Positions 38,533-47,605 of a stretch of 64,000 nucleotides of DNA are shown piece after piece. Position 1 is the first letter of the stretch, and every line of letters begins with the position of its first letter. The DNA is from Nitrososphaeraceae archaeon. Its GTDB lineage: Archaea; Thermoproteota; Nitrososphaeria; Nitrososphaerales; Nitrososphaeraceae. The notes beneath the pieces were generated by a model, which worked only from the letters and a program-made list of their open reading frames with translations, did not search any database and was not told the DNA's origin. The stretch lies in assembly GCA_009377575.1 (NCBI GenBank), contig WHTU01000002.1, positions 46,491 to 110,490 of the forward strand, read 5' to 3'. Both the position numbers and the translations under genes were made by a program.

Positions 38533-38706
38533 TCAGCTGCCTGTAGCAGAAGGGATGATAAGGTCTTTTGTATTATTGCACAGTAACGGCAACCAAATCG
38601 TCTGCGTACCATCTTCTGAATAATTCTTGAGTTGATCCTGGAAGCTGTCTCTATCCACTGGTTTTATTCTCAAGTTAGGATTGTCAGTGTCAAAGTTTAC
38701 AGCCAT
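38533..38706 (-). CDS. hypothetical 57-aa protein
   Basis: The frame begins with ATG at 38706 and encodes MAVNFDTDNPNLRIKPVDRD, continuing with FQDQLKNYSEDGTQTIWLPL and a Cys before the C-terminal IIPSATGS. The composition is that of a real acidic soluble protein, and codon use matches the archaeal neighbours rather than the GC-rich remnant beside it. No family is recognised. It may be functional or a fragment. Confidence 0.4.
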   Translation of the reverse strand: MAVNFDTDNPNLRIKPVDRDSFQDQLKNYSEDGTQTIWLPLLCNNTKDLIIPSATGS

Positions 38707-39009
38707 CCTGGAGTAAGCATTGAAAGGTCAGAAGTAGGATGCTCATGGATTAACGGTGGATGCTTCAGGACTCATAATCAACATCACTAAAAGCTAATTT
38801 CAGACGGCTCTTCCTTTTCATCATTAGCATCCCTGCCTCTGAAGGTTGTTAAGTAATAAATGTATAACCTGTGCAACTCGACTTCGAAGGTGAATATCAA
38901 AAGTGAAGAGATAGTATCAAGATGGACCAAGTAGTACTTTAAATACTGACTGGTCTAAATTTATTAATTGTCTGCATTTTGCTTGACTGGGCTACTAACA
39001 TCTTGTTTA

Positions 39010-39159
39010 ATGCTTAAAGCAAGTACTTTGAATATACTGCCTCCAGGGACTGTAAAGAATGAGGCTACTTTTTTTGCCATGTTAGGTATACTGCTAGCGC
39101 TAGTCGCCATCGCGTACATACTTCGAGTACGTAATAGGCGTGAAGCTACTGATACATGA
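39010..39159 (+). CDS. small single-span membrane protein
   Basis: From the ATG at 39010 the frame encodes 49 aa: a short outside part with NILPPGTVKNEA, a transmembrane segment (TFFAMLGILLALVAIAYILR, about 20-39) and a basic cytoplasmic end (VRNRREATDT). An upstream TTG at 38968 would add 14 residues. The positive-inside pattern predicts the N-terminus outside. The function is unknown; it could be a subunit of a larger membrane complex. Confidence 0.5.
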   Translation: MLKASTLNILPPGTVKNEATFFAMLGILLALVAIAYILRVRNRREATDT

Positions 39160-39247
39160 CAAATAACCAGTGGTAAAGGAGTCCGCGTTTCCCTGATGAA
39201 ACATCGGAAAAATTCATATACTGCTTTCGTGGCGCTTAATATCATAA

Positions 39248-39784
39248 ATGGAGATACTCCAAGACAGAAATTTGGGAAAATATTTGTTTGATAAATACTG
39301 TACTAATCCAAAAAATTGGAAGTTTTTGATTAGTCCTTCATACCATGATGATGGTTTCTTTGATGCAACGATTTCAAACTTCGATGAGGTATGGCAAATC
39401 AAAGTGGATTCAATCTACAAGCCTATCCCTATAGTAATTGGAACCAAAATTGATGCGGACGTTACCAGGGTGTATCAACAGATCGAATCGGCTCCATTTG
39501 GCTACAGAAAGATCGACCCAGATTCAATATTGAAGATTTTACTTAGACCAGTCGACGAAACAGATACTCTGAAACCAATTGAACGACCAAATACCAATAT
39601 AGTTAATATATTAAATTCAATCGAACCTGTTATACCATCTCAGGAGGGAAGTTATGCTTATGGTCCATTCGCATTTTCAAATGTGAGTCCTCTTATGAAG
39701 AGTGATCAGCAAAAAAATGTCAGCGAAAAACTGTCGCGAAAATTGAGACAAATATTGAAAGATAGATATTCACTATATGGATAA
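39248..39784 (+). CDS. hypothetical protein, 178 aa
   Basis: Not recognised. The protein is soluble, with a mixed alpha/beta start (MEILQDRNLGKYLFDKYC and FLISPSYHDDGFFDATIS), a middle strand FDEVWQIKVDSIYKPIPIVI and a basic C-terminal helix (SEKLSRKLRQILKDRYSLYG). No cysteine pairs, P-loop or membrane segment are seen. ATG start, 88 bp after the small membrane protein. Confidence 0.6.
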   Translation: MEILQDRNLGKYLFDKYCTNPKNWKFLISPSYHDDGFFDATISNFDEVWQIKVDSIYKPIPIVIGTKIDADVTRVYQQIESAPFGYRKIDPDSILKILLRPVDETDTLKPIERPNTNIVNILNSIEPVIPSQEGSYAYGPFAFSNVSPLMKSDQQKNVSEKLSRKLRQILKDRYSLYG

Positions 39785-40313
39785 GTGAATGTCGTCCCCG
39801 ATTCAACACGCGAATCTAACGGGTTGATTTGATACCAAAAAGCGAGCTAAAAATGAAGCATTGCTTTAAGTCAATTTGCGTAGGAGTCTGAATTCTAGGT
39901 TATTTTGGGATCCGCTTTTTGGAATGTAATGCCTTATGAGGAGGTTTCCTTAACTCAAATGAGGTTTTTCGAAGAATGGTGGGGAGCCTCAAAAGGTCGC
40001 CAAAAGCATTCGGACTTTCATAGTGGATTAACAGTGAACTCGAAAACTCGAAACAACATGTATAATTGGACAAGAGGTTTTATTTTCACTGAAAACATAT
40101 GGTTGCCTTAAACTAAGGGAGCAGAGAGAGGGTTAATACAGGGTTATAGTATTAGATCCTATTATAGTTTAACAGTGGCCTTGGGAAATCGATTTGTTAT
40201 CAAATATTAGTGCATTTCCTAAAGATTGGAAACAGTATTTGACCGAATACTGCTCAATATAATATCATATCTAGGAATTTTGAACTGACCGGTTAGTGAA
40301 GAATGATGAACAG

Positions 40314-40335
40314 CTGATATAGATATCTATATCAG
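40314..40335. promoter_or_regulatory. perfect 22-bp palindrome
   Basis: The arm CTGATATAGAT is followed directly by its reverse complement ATCTATATCAG. It lies about 190 bp before hflX. The shape fits an operator for a dimeric regulator or a cruciform. Confidence 0.5.
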
Positions 40336-40469
40336 ATTAGATTTCAAAGGGACTCATATCAATCGCGGAACTGTTTTCCACTTACATTTATAAATCAATA
40401 GGCTATTCTTTGAATTGAACGTAATATTGTGTAACCCATGCAATTTCAGTAAAGTTGTGATTTTTAACA

Positions 40470-40507
40470 ATTTGTGCTATCCTAAACTATTTGTGCTATC
40501 CTAAACT
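40470..40507. repeat. 19-bp tandem duplication before hflX
   Basis: TTTGTGCTATCCTAAACT occurs at 40471-40488 and again at 40490-40507, a perfect duplication with period 19, ending 18 bp before the hflX ATG. Confidence 0.8.
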
Positions 40508-40525
40508 GATACCAAGGTAATCAAA

Positions 40526-41611
40526 ATGGATAGCGCTCGATCGGCAATTCTTATTACCTATCCAGAACCAGAATCTATTGAAGAGGCGACAGCACTTGCC
40601 GACGCGGCTGGGTACAAGGTTTGGAAAATAGTTACTCAAAAGAATATAACGAGATCAAGATTTGGAATTGGTCATGGAAAGGCTCTTGAAGTACAAGAGA
40701 TAGTTAGAATCTCTAATCCAGATATTATCATATTTGATGAAGTTTTGAAACCGTCACAGCAGTATAATATTGCGAGCCTGTGCAGGATAGAAGTGATGGA
40801 CCGTGAGAGGTTGATTCTCGACATATTTGAGAGAAGGGCTATCACAAAAGAATCAACAATTCAGGTGAAATTAGCCGAGTTAAGGTACGAAACAATCAGA
40901 ATAAGAGACAAAGTCAGACTTGCGAAATTAGGTGAGCAGCCAGGATTTTTTGGCCTAGGCAAGTATGATGCAGACATCTATTCTCTAGATATTAGTAAAA
41001 GAATCTCCTATTTGAAAAAAAAACTGGAAAAAGAGAAAATAAAGAGAGAGATGCACAGATTACACCGTGAAAAATCAGGACTACCAACGGTTTCGATCGC
41101 AGGATACACTTCTGCTGGAAAAACGACGCTATTTAACAGGCTCACCGGAGAGACAAAGCGGACGGGCGAAGGAATGTTCACCACTCTGTCTACATATACG
41201 CGGTCGTTTAAGATCAACAGAAATATGAAATTCCTTCTTAGCGATACAATTGGTTTTATAAACAAACTTCCGCCCTATATGATAGATGCTTTTAGATCTA
41301 CATTAAATGAGATGACATATTCTGACTTGACTCTCCTAGTTATTGATGGAAGTGATTCACTGAATGTAATTGATAAGAAGATACAAAGCTCAACAAAGGT
41401 AATGAATGACCTTATGATTCCACTGACCAAAATCCTTTATTTGTTCAATAAGGCCGATCAAATTGAGGACCATGATTTATTTGTTAAAACACTTACAAAA
41501 TCTCAAGTATTTGATCCTTTATCTTGCCATTTTCTTCTTATATCGTCGAAGACAGGATATAACATTGGACGACTTGAGAATTTCCTTCGGTTACGTTTCA
41601 ATCCCCAATAA
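40526..41611 (+). CDS. hflX: ribosome-associated GTPase HflX
   Basis: HflX binds the 50S subunit and can split or rescue stalled ribosomes. The 361-aa protein has the N-terminal HflX domain with RSRFGIGHGKALEVQEIV (about 44-61), the helical linker QVKLAELRYETIRIR, then the G domain: G1 GYTSAGKTTLFNRLTGE (about 192), G3 DTIGFINKLPP and G4 FNKADQ. Bacterial HflX is usually longer at the C-terminus; this size is typical of archaeal forms. The ATG start is preceded by a 19-bp duplication. Confidence 0.94.
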   Translation: MDSARSAILITYPEPESIEEATALADAAGYKVWKIVTQKNITRSRFGIGHGKALEVQEIVRISNPDIIIFDEVLKPSQQYNIASLCRIEVMDRERLILDIFERRAITKESTIQVKLAELRYETIRIRDKVRLAKLGEQPGFFGLGKYDADIYSLDISKRISYLKKKLEKEKIKREMHRLHREKSGLPTVSIAGYTSAGKTTLFNRLTGETKRTGEGMFTTLSTYTRSFKINRNMKFLLSDTIGFINKLPPYMIDAFRSTLNEMTYSDLTLLVIDGSDSLNVIDKKIQSSTKVMNDLMIPLTKILYLFNKADQIEDHDLFVKTLTKSQVFDPLSCHFLLISSKTGYNIGRLENFLRLRFNPQ

Positions 41612-41788
41612 TCTATTGAACTCTTGCATATTTCTGCTATGCAATGGAGATGAGACAAAAACTACGAGGAAAAGTGAACCTCATACCTGAGCAACTTAAT
41701 TAGCAATTATCGCTCAATGCGTCGTTTGAGCGCGGGACATTGTAGCTCAGATTTCAGAATGCTTGGAATAATGCGATTCCTAATGGCT

Positions 41789-43051
41789 CTAGCTATGCAA
41801 ACGAAGGAGCGTCCGAGTTACACGCTTCTGAATTAAGTCAATTTCTTTTGTTATTGCCGACACTTGTTTTTGGTCTAGGTCAAGTAATGTGAGAATGTGA
41901 TCAGGGCTTTCATGGTTTGACAGAATGTAAATAAAGTAAGGTAAGGTCAGTGACCCACATGCGCTATGTCCTGAATGGGTCTCAACTGAAAGGATTGAAA
42001 GTAGAGGTTTCAAACCTTGGCTTCTTGATATTACTTGCATAATAGTGGGCCAGAAGAAACTATACTGAGAATAGCTTATCCCTCTGCTTCGTGAAGGGAG
42101 GTATATTCTGTTGACAAGCATCTCGTCAAGATACCTCAACAATCTCCAATTACGGGTCTGAAAAATCCTTCCTACCCAGATGTCAATCGAGGATAAAATC
42201 TCAAGGAGATCAGCTCTTGTATTCATTTCTAATGTGCGAGATGAAACAACGCTTGTAAAGAAGGCATACAGAATATCCCTTCGCCGGTCTTCCGGGGATA
42301 TTCCAAATCGTGGGTCTACATAGCGGGAATCTGATCTAGCAAGGATATCCTTCGCATTTTCTATAGAGCCTTCAACAAAGAATGCTTCAATTGCTGGCCC
42401 TATATCCATTTCAGGCATGTGTTCCTTATCTGTCATATACTGTGCATGTGCAGATTGTGCATGGTTAAGTAGAGAACGTATATCTCCATGACTTCTCTTC
42501 AGGATTAAGTCCTTTTCCGACACAGAAAGGCCTAATTCTTCTTTGGACAAAATCTGGTCCAAAAGTTTTTCAGACAGTTCTAAAGGTATTGGATGGAATT
42601 CAATTACTCTGCAATTTTTTGTCAATTCCTTAATTCGTTGGTTCCTGGAATTGGATGCCAATACTATTGGTATCGTGGGTTCCTTCAGTATTTTAGACAG
42701 GAATTCCATTCCTCCTGTGTCTTGCCTCCGGTAAATTCCGTCAACCTCGTCAAGAAACAAAAGCATTCGTTTACCATACAGGCTAGTATTATTGAGTACA
42801 GGAATGACTCTAGATTCTAACATATCTCTAGTTCTAGAATCGCTAGCATTCATTTCAATTAAATCGAAATCATAATCAGTTGATAAGATGTGGACAAATG
42901 AAGTTTTACCAACACCTGGAGGACCTATGATAAGCAACGGCTTTTTTCCATTGACCCAAGTAGTTAGCCATTTTATGATGTGAGAACGAGCTTCAAGATT
43001 TCCTATAAAGTCATCCAACCTATGCGGTCGATATTTTTCAGTCCACATCAT
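41789..43051 (-). CDS. rfcL: replication factor C large subunit (clamp loader)
   Basis: RfcL works with the small subunit to load PCNA onto primer ends. The 420-aa AAA+ protein has WTEKYRPHRLDDFIGN at the N-terminus, Walker A IIGPPGVGKTSFVH (about 41-54), Walker B LLFLDEVDGIYR (about 97-108), sensor 1 LASNSRNQR (about 131) and the RFC-L-specific lid and collar helices. No obvious C-terminal PIP box is present; the protein ends TRTLLRLHS. Two consecutive ATG codons begin the frame. Confidence 0.94.
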   Translation of the reverse strand: MMWTEKYRPHRLDDFIGNLEARSHIIKWLTTWVNGKKPLLIIGPPGVGKTSFVHILSTDYDFDLIEMNASDSRTRDMLESRVIPVLNNTSLYGKRMLLFLDEVDGIYRRQDTGGMEFLSKILKEPTIPIVLASNSRNQRIKELTKNCRVIEFHPIPLELSEKLLDQILSKEELGLSVSEKDLILKRSHGDIRSLLNHAQSAHAQYMTDKEHMPEMDIGPAIEAFFVEGSIENAKDILARSDSRYVDPRFGISPEDRRRDILYAFFTSVVSSRTLEMNTRADLLEILSSIDIWVGRIFQTRNWRLLRYLDEMLVNRIYLPSRSRGISYSQYSFFWPTIMQVISRSQGLKPLLSILSVETHSGHSACGSLTLPYFIYILSNHESPDHILTLLDLDQKQVSAITKEIDLIQKRVTRTLLRLHS

Positions 43052-44117
43052 TCAATACGTAACAGCTCTCATCCCATTATTTACTATTACTTTAGCTATT
43101 TACCGATTATGGAATGCTTACTTGACAAATGAGAGACCCCTAGTCATTTATATTCAATTCATTCGTGGTGTGACGGGTCTGGGTCTGAATTAATTCTTAA
43201 TCATGGAAGAACCAATAGATGGAATCTCCACAAAAAAACTTCTGGCTATTAGACGCTTATGCGGTGGACCTTTAGTATTGAGCATTTGATCCATACAGAA
43301 TAGGAACGTACAGCGGTATTAGTTACGACATACTGATTTAGACAAACCTTGTGGAGGACACACCTATTCCCCAATAATATTGATTCTTTCAGAAAAATAG
43401 AATCTTCGTCTAACCCTTGTCTAATTTTTGTTAGGGGAGCGTTGTATGAGAGTAAAGATACCTAGTGAAATTCAAAGATGTTGATATTAGTGATAGTATT
43501 AGTCTGATGTCAGATTAGTGGTACATCTTTGTGAGTAGTTTTTCTCTATTCTTCGAAGTACAATGTTTCTAATAACAATTGTGGTATCGAATGTACTATC
43601 TGACAAACAAATTGAATTTTTTTATTTTCAGATGTGCAATTTATGCCCCTTGGATTAGTCTGATCCTACAATACCCCGGGGTATCTCTTTGATTGAGATT
43701 TACTCATGTTATTAACGAGGCTGCTTCAGTACCTCTACTAAGACAAACGTCAGATACATCTAGTTCGATAGGGCGGCAAATTGGCTTACTGATTGTTTCA
43801 TCATCGAAACATACGACTAGTGCATAATTCCTAAAGCTAGTACCCAAGAATCGCGAGATGGGAGTTATATGTTATAAAATTGATTGAAGTTAAAAGAATC
43901 TACATTAACGTAAAGAAATTCGACAATACTTAAAGTTTAATTCGCTCAAGGCGAACTCCTAAGCTTAAACTCTAACATGATATTTAGGATATTGGTATTC
44001 AGGCAAAAAATGTTCCGTGTATATAGATATTGTATACCACGCAGTATTATCCCAAAAGTAGTAAGAGTGAATTGGCAAGATACCATAAATATGACCCTTT
44101 TGTTTTGAGAATGGCCA
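43052..44117. other. 1-kb intergenic region, no supported gene
   Basis: Only very short frames are present. A 14-bp palindrome ATACCCCGGGGTAT lies at 43671-43684. No tRNA-like or repeated structure was found. Confidence 0.4.
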
Positions 44118-44540
44118 CTACTGCGAATTCAAAAGTTCGTATAAGACTCCTTCTTGTAGGACAACTTTTCTCAATTCTCTTGCCAAATCAGTTACGGTCA
44201 CGATACCCACTATCTTCCCTTTGTCTAGGACTGGGAGCCTTCTTATCCTGTGATTGATCATTCTCTGGACAGCCACTTCCAGAGGAGTATCAGGTTCAGC
44301 TGTTATGGATATGTTTGACATTATCTCGGACACCAAGACCTCAGAGGATCGGAGGTCTTTGGAACATACTTTTCTAACAAAATCTCTCTCAGAAATAATT
44401 CCAACTGCGTCGTGATTCTTTTCGACAATTAATGAGCTTATCTGATTACTTGTCATCAGTCTCGCCGCGTCCACGATATTTCTGTCGTTGTCAATAGTAA
44501 TAACTTCTCGAGTCATTATATTCTTTACAACTTCTGGCAT
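44118..44540 (-). CDS. two-CBS-domain protein
   Basis: From the ATG at 44540 (MPEVVKNIMTREVITID) the protein is 140 aa: CBS1 (NIVDAARLMTSNQISSLIVE, then GIISERDFVRKV) and CBS2 (PLEVAVQRMINHRIRRLPVL, then GIVTVTDLAREL). The longer frame back to 44636 adds a non-conserved 32-residue leader and is less likely. Proteins like this bind adenylates and control other proteins. It resembles the CBS protein at 18.3 kb in layout, including the C-terminal tail. Confidence 0.88.
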   Translation of the reverse strand: MPEVVKNIMTREVITIDNDRNIVDAARLMTSNQISSLIVEKNHDAVGIISERDFVRKVCSKDLRSSEVLVSEIMSNISITAEPDTPLEVAVQRMINHRIRRLPVLDKGKIVGIVTVTDLARELRKVVLQEGVLYELLNSQ

Positions 44541-45106
44541 AAGAAATGTTAGAGATTTAAAATAATAAATATGATCCGCATCATCATCGAAACTTTGTCT
44601 GTCTACGCGACGGGCTTTAAAAGATTGATAGATCAAGAAGGGTTAGAATTGCTTAAGCCAATGAGCTAGGCTATGGTAACTTTTCAGGAGTATTCACAAA
44701 GAGGGTGAGGACAACCAACATAGTGGCCATCAGTATTGAAATCTACTCTTTGAAATGCGCACTCTTTAAACCTCTTTTTCCCCACTTTCAATGGACGACT
44801 CAATTGGTCGTGTTCTATTATGGTCATTATAACATACTTCATATCTTGTAGACCTGACCCCCCTTGCTGATTAGGGTTCCCTGAGAATGATCACAAGTCT
44901 TTAAAATCATGGGAAATGTTAGAGCAGTTTGACTTGGTGAGAAATCTTCGCCTCATGCGGATTCTTGTGTTAATAGATGCCGGTGACTAGCAAATACTCT
45001 AGAGAAGCACTAGAAAAGGTTCAGTACAACCAGGAGCTTTTTGCTCAATTCTGGCTCAAATTTTGTTGTCAATGGGATTTAAGATACAATACCATTAAAG
45101 TTCGTC
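44541..45106. other. intergenic region, no strongly supported gene
   Basis: A 67-codon plus-strand frame (44977-45180, containing SKYSREALEKVQYNQELF) overlaps the start of the better-supported zinc-finger gene in another frame, so it is not called. Nothing else is seen. Confidence 0.35.
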
Positions 45107-45274
45107 ATGAACCAGATAGAAATAGGACACAAGGGAATATCGAGTGTGATAGTGTGCAGAAGTTGTGGATTCCATCTTGAGATTGATGATGATCGAGACG
45201 CAAGGGAAATGGTAGACATTCACAAGAAGATAGGTTGCAAAGTCTTCAATGAGAGGTTTAGTGAATTTACATAG
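45107..45274 (+). CDS. small C2HC zinc-finger-like protein, 55 aa
   Basis: The frame begins with ATG at 45107: MNQIEIGHKGISSVIVCRSC. It has CRSCGFH (CxxC, residues 17-20) and then DIHKKIGCKVFNERF (H and C at about 39 and 44), which is the spacing of a single zinc finger of the C2HC kind seen in many small archaeal proteins. The stop is at 45272. Similar tiny zinc proteins are often DNA- or protein-binding accessory factors; the role here is unknown. Confidence 0.65.
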   Translation: MNQIEIGHKGISSVIVCRSCGFHLEIDDDRDAREMVDIHKKIGCKVFNERFSEFT

Positions 45275-45541
45275 CTTAATACGCAACCCGAAAGTGGCAA
45301 TTCGCATGTGTTTTAACTTGCGAACTAGAGAGAGTAAGCCAAGCGTGACAAAATTTCGACAATCAACACTGTGTATGCTTTAGATTATCCCTTAATCACA
45401 AAAATCATTAGCAAAATTCCTGAAACCTTCATAGAAATAGAGGTAAGGAGAACATGCGAAAAAGGTATTACCTACGCTGATCGGTTCCCTAGCAATTCAA
45501 TATACCTAGCTCGGCTGTGGAGGTAGAACTCCGGAAGCCTA

Positions 45542-45739
45542 ATGGATAATTTATCTGAACACCGCAAGCTAGCGCGCAAGAGAATCATTCATCATGCAAG
45601 GCTTACCGGCGTCATCAAACAGATCCCTTTAACGACAGATAATGGCAAGAGTATAGTAAGGCAAGTATCAATACCAATGATCAAGGGAATAAGTGCTACA
45701 TTAACAGAGCTATCTACAAATATGCAAGACTGGGGATAG
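45542..45739 (+). CDS. hypothetical basic protein, 65 aa
   Basis: The frame starts with ATG and encodes a basic N-terminus (EHRKLARKRIIHHARLTGV) and a hydrophilic remainder with GKSIVRQVSIPMIKGISATL. A GGAGGT ribosome-binding-like stretch lies about 20 bp before the ATG. No family is recognised. It may be a real small protein or a chance frame. Confidence 0.35.
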   Translation: MDNLSEHRKLARKRIIHHARLTGVIKQIPLTTDNGKSIVRQVSIPMIKGISATLTELSTNMQDWG

Positions 45740-45954
45740 ATGTCCTAAATGGTTTCTGGATATTAACACAGTATAATTGAATAATATATTTTTAAGCCCG
45801 AGGTCCGGCTGTCGTTGCCTGCGTAATTGCAGGTTAATGTTAGCACACGGGGATTGATTGTGCGACAGTGGATGTGGAAGATCCAATTCTGGCAATGCTC
45901 TACGATTAATTTATTGTTCTTTTCCCGAACACAACTGGATGCATCTAGATACAC

Positions 45955-46773
45955 TTAGAGCGCTTGAACCAACTCCCCTAATTTATGCCCAATATCTGAT
46001 GACTGAACAAGACTTGTTCCTACTAAAAATCCATCTGCTCCAACCTTCCTGAGTTCGCGGATAGTTTGTGAATCGGAAATGCCACTTTCACTGATTACCA
46101 CACTTTTACCTTTGCTCTGTTTCTTAAGGATCTCTGTAGTTACTGAGGTATCGACTTCCAAGGTATCCAAGTCACGGTTATTTATTCCAAGAATATTATT
46201 ACTTGAGCCCTCTACTAATTTCAGTGCCTCAGCAAATTCCATCTCAGTATGAACTTCAACGACTGCCTTCAGCCCAATCCGATTTGCATAATCTAGGTAA
46301 TTTTCCAAATCTCCCTCTGCGAGGTTGTTGTCGAAGACTGATTTAATAAATAGTATACTATCTGCACCGATTTTTCTAGCTGTGTTAATCTGTACGTCAC
46401 TGACGACTATGTCTTTCATGAGAATGGGAGCATTTATTTTATGTCTAATGGCAGAAATATGGTAAATAGATCCGTGGAATTCATAGGGCTGAGTCAAGAC
46501 GGATATTGCTATTGCTCCAGATTCTGTCATCGTTTCAGCCAAATATGAAGGGCTGAGTTTTTCATCCAATAAGACTCCGTGTGATGGCGAGCTGTATTTT
46601 ATTTCCCCTATTATTGGTACATAAGGACAAGAAATTATCCGCTTTCTTAGATCTAATATATCATGTGATTTGATATCCGAAGTATTCAAATCATATGCTC
46701 CATCATCCAAAGCCCGATAAGAGTTATCAGCAAGCCGGTAAAGAAAGCTATCATGATGCTGGAATCTTACCAT
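45955..46773 (-). CDS. trpC: indole-3-glycerol phosphate synthase
   Basis: TrpC closes the indole ring in tryptophan synthesis. The 272-aa TIM-barrel protein has PIIGEIKYSSPSHG (catalytic Lys, about 53-66), APILMKDIVVSDVQI (about 113-127), ILGINNRDLDTLEVD (about 192-206), VVISESGISDS and ADGFLVGTSLVQS at the C-terminal phosphate-binding site. It stands alone, with no other trp genes in the window. Confidence 0.93.
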   Translation of the reverse strand: MVRFQHHDSFLYRLADNSYRALDDGAYDLNTSDIKSHDILDLRKRIISCPYVPIIGEIKYSSPSHGVLLDEKLSPSYLAETMTESGAIAISVLTQPYEFHGSIYHISAIRHKINAPILMKDIVVSDVQINTARKIGADSILFIKSVFDNNLAEGDLENYLDYANRIGLKAVVEVHTEMEFAEALKLVEGSSNNILGINNRDLDTLEVDTSVTTEILKKQSKGKSVVISESGISDSQTIRELRKVGADGFLVGTSLVQSSDIGHKLGELVQAL

Positions 46774-47057
46774 GACCTATTGTGTTCTCCTCGTGGGAGT
46801 TGCATGCTAAATAATTTGAGCGTTTCTTTTCGCCTCTTCCTCTTGGACCAATTCCATTGATGGAAGCACCACTATCAAAAAATGACGCTTCTACTAAAAT
46901 GAACCTTGGTATAGGATCCACTTAATTCGACATATCTTTGCGGACTGAGCGTACTCCTGACGGACATAAATGATAGATAGATCTCGTATTATCCAGAACT
47001 ATATCTAATCCGTCGTGGCAATGCTTATTAGATCCGCGACATGAATATGTCATAAAT

Positions 47058-47411
47058 ATGGATTTTGACAGACTCTGTAAGGATGTTCTTGATTTGGAAT
47101 CGGGAGTGAGGTTCGCTGGTGTCTGTGACGATTCAGGTGTGATAAAATTTGGAGGACAAAGAGAAGGAATAACCAATTACCTTTCTCCAGACGAAACAAA
47201 ACGATCAAATTTGCAGGCATTAGCGAGATGGGCATTAAGGAATTCACTTGCCTCAAAAATAGGAGAAGGAAAGTATGCGATGGCAGAATATGAGAAAATT
47301 AAGAGAATAACTGTTCCATTGGAACAAAACCACCTACTCCTGGTAACTACCGAGGTTAATGCAGACCATAACAAAATAATAGAGAGTATCCTGAAAATGG
47401 TTAGGAGATAA
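47058..47411 (+). CDS. conserved archaeal small protein, roadblock-like fold suspected
   Basis: The 117-aa protein reads FDRLCKDVLDLESGVRFAGV, then CDDSGVIKFGGQREGITNYL, then a helix LQALARWALRNSLAS and the strands KIKRITVPLEQNHLLLVTTEV. Many related proteins occur in ammonia-oxidising archaea (a thaumarchaeal family of unknown function), and the strand-helix order is reminiscent of roadblock/LC7 profilin-like proteins. The role is unknown; sensing or dimerising partners of kinases are typical of that fold. A histidine kinase is encoded next door on the opposite strand. Confidence 0.65.
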   Translation: MDFDRLCKDVLDLESGVRFAGVCDDSGVIKFGGQREGITNYLSPDETKRSNLQALARWALRNSLASKIGEGKYAMAEYEKIKRITVPLEQNHLLLVTTEVNADHNKIIESILKMVRR

Positions 47412-47605
47412 ACCACTTAAAGACACGTGTTCAGGTCTTTAGGCGTATTTACAACACGGCAATATCTGCTTTTTTGCTGACTTGATTATGTGAAGATGTT
47501 ATTTCAGTACCTATTACCAAGAAGTCACCAATATTAGACTCACAGTTCTAATATGAACTATCAAGAGGTACAATAGGGAAAATGCTTGCTTGCTTCCATC
47601 CTTCC

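Larger units (their letters stand above)
39785..40525. other. 740-bp intergenic region with palindrome and tandem repeat
   Basis: A 68-codon frame (39905-40111, TTG start, containing EEVSLTQMRFFEEWWGASK) is not convincing. The region holds a perfect 22-bp palindrome at 40314-40335 and a 19-bp direct duplication immediately before hflX. Confidence 0.45.

Noticed and set aside
39905-40111. 68-codon frame before hflX
   Set aside because: TTG start, no upstream promoter-like element placed well, and no recognisable family; possibly a remnant but unsupported.
41730-41800. tRNA-like TGTAGCTCAG segment
   Set aside because: The D-arm-like string is not followed by an anticodon stem or T-arm, and no acceptor stem can be paired.
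43671-43684. 14-bp palindrome ATACCCCGGGGTAT
   Set aside because: Short enough to occur by chance in a 64-kb window and not near a start codon.
44977-45180. 67-codon frame overlapping the zinc-finger gene
   Set aside because: The alternative frame at 45107-45274 has a proper zinc motif; both cannot easily be genes.
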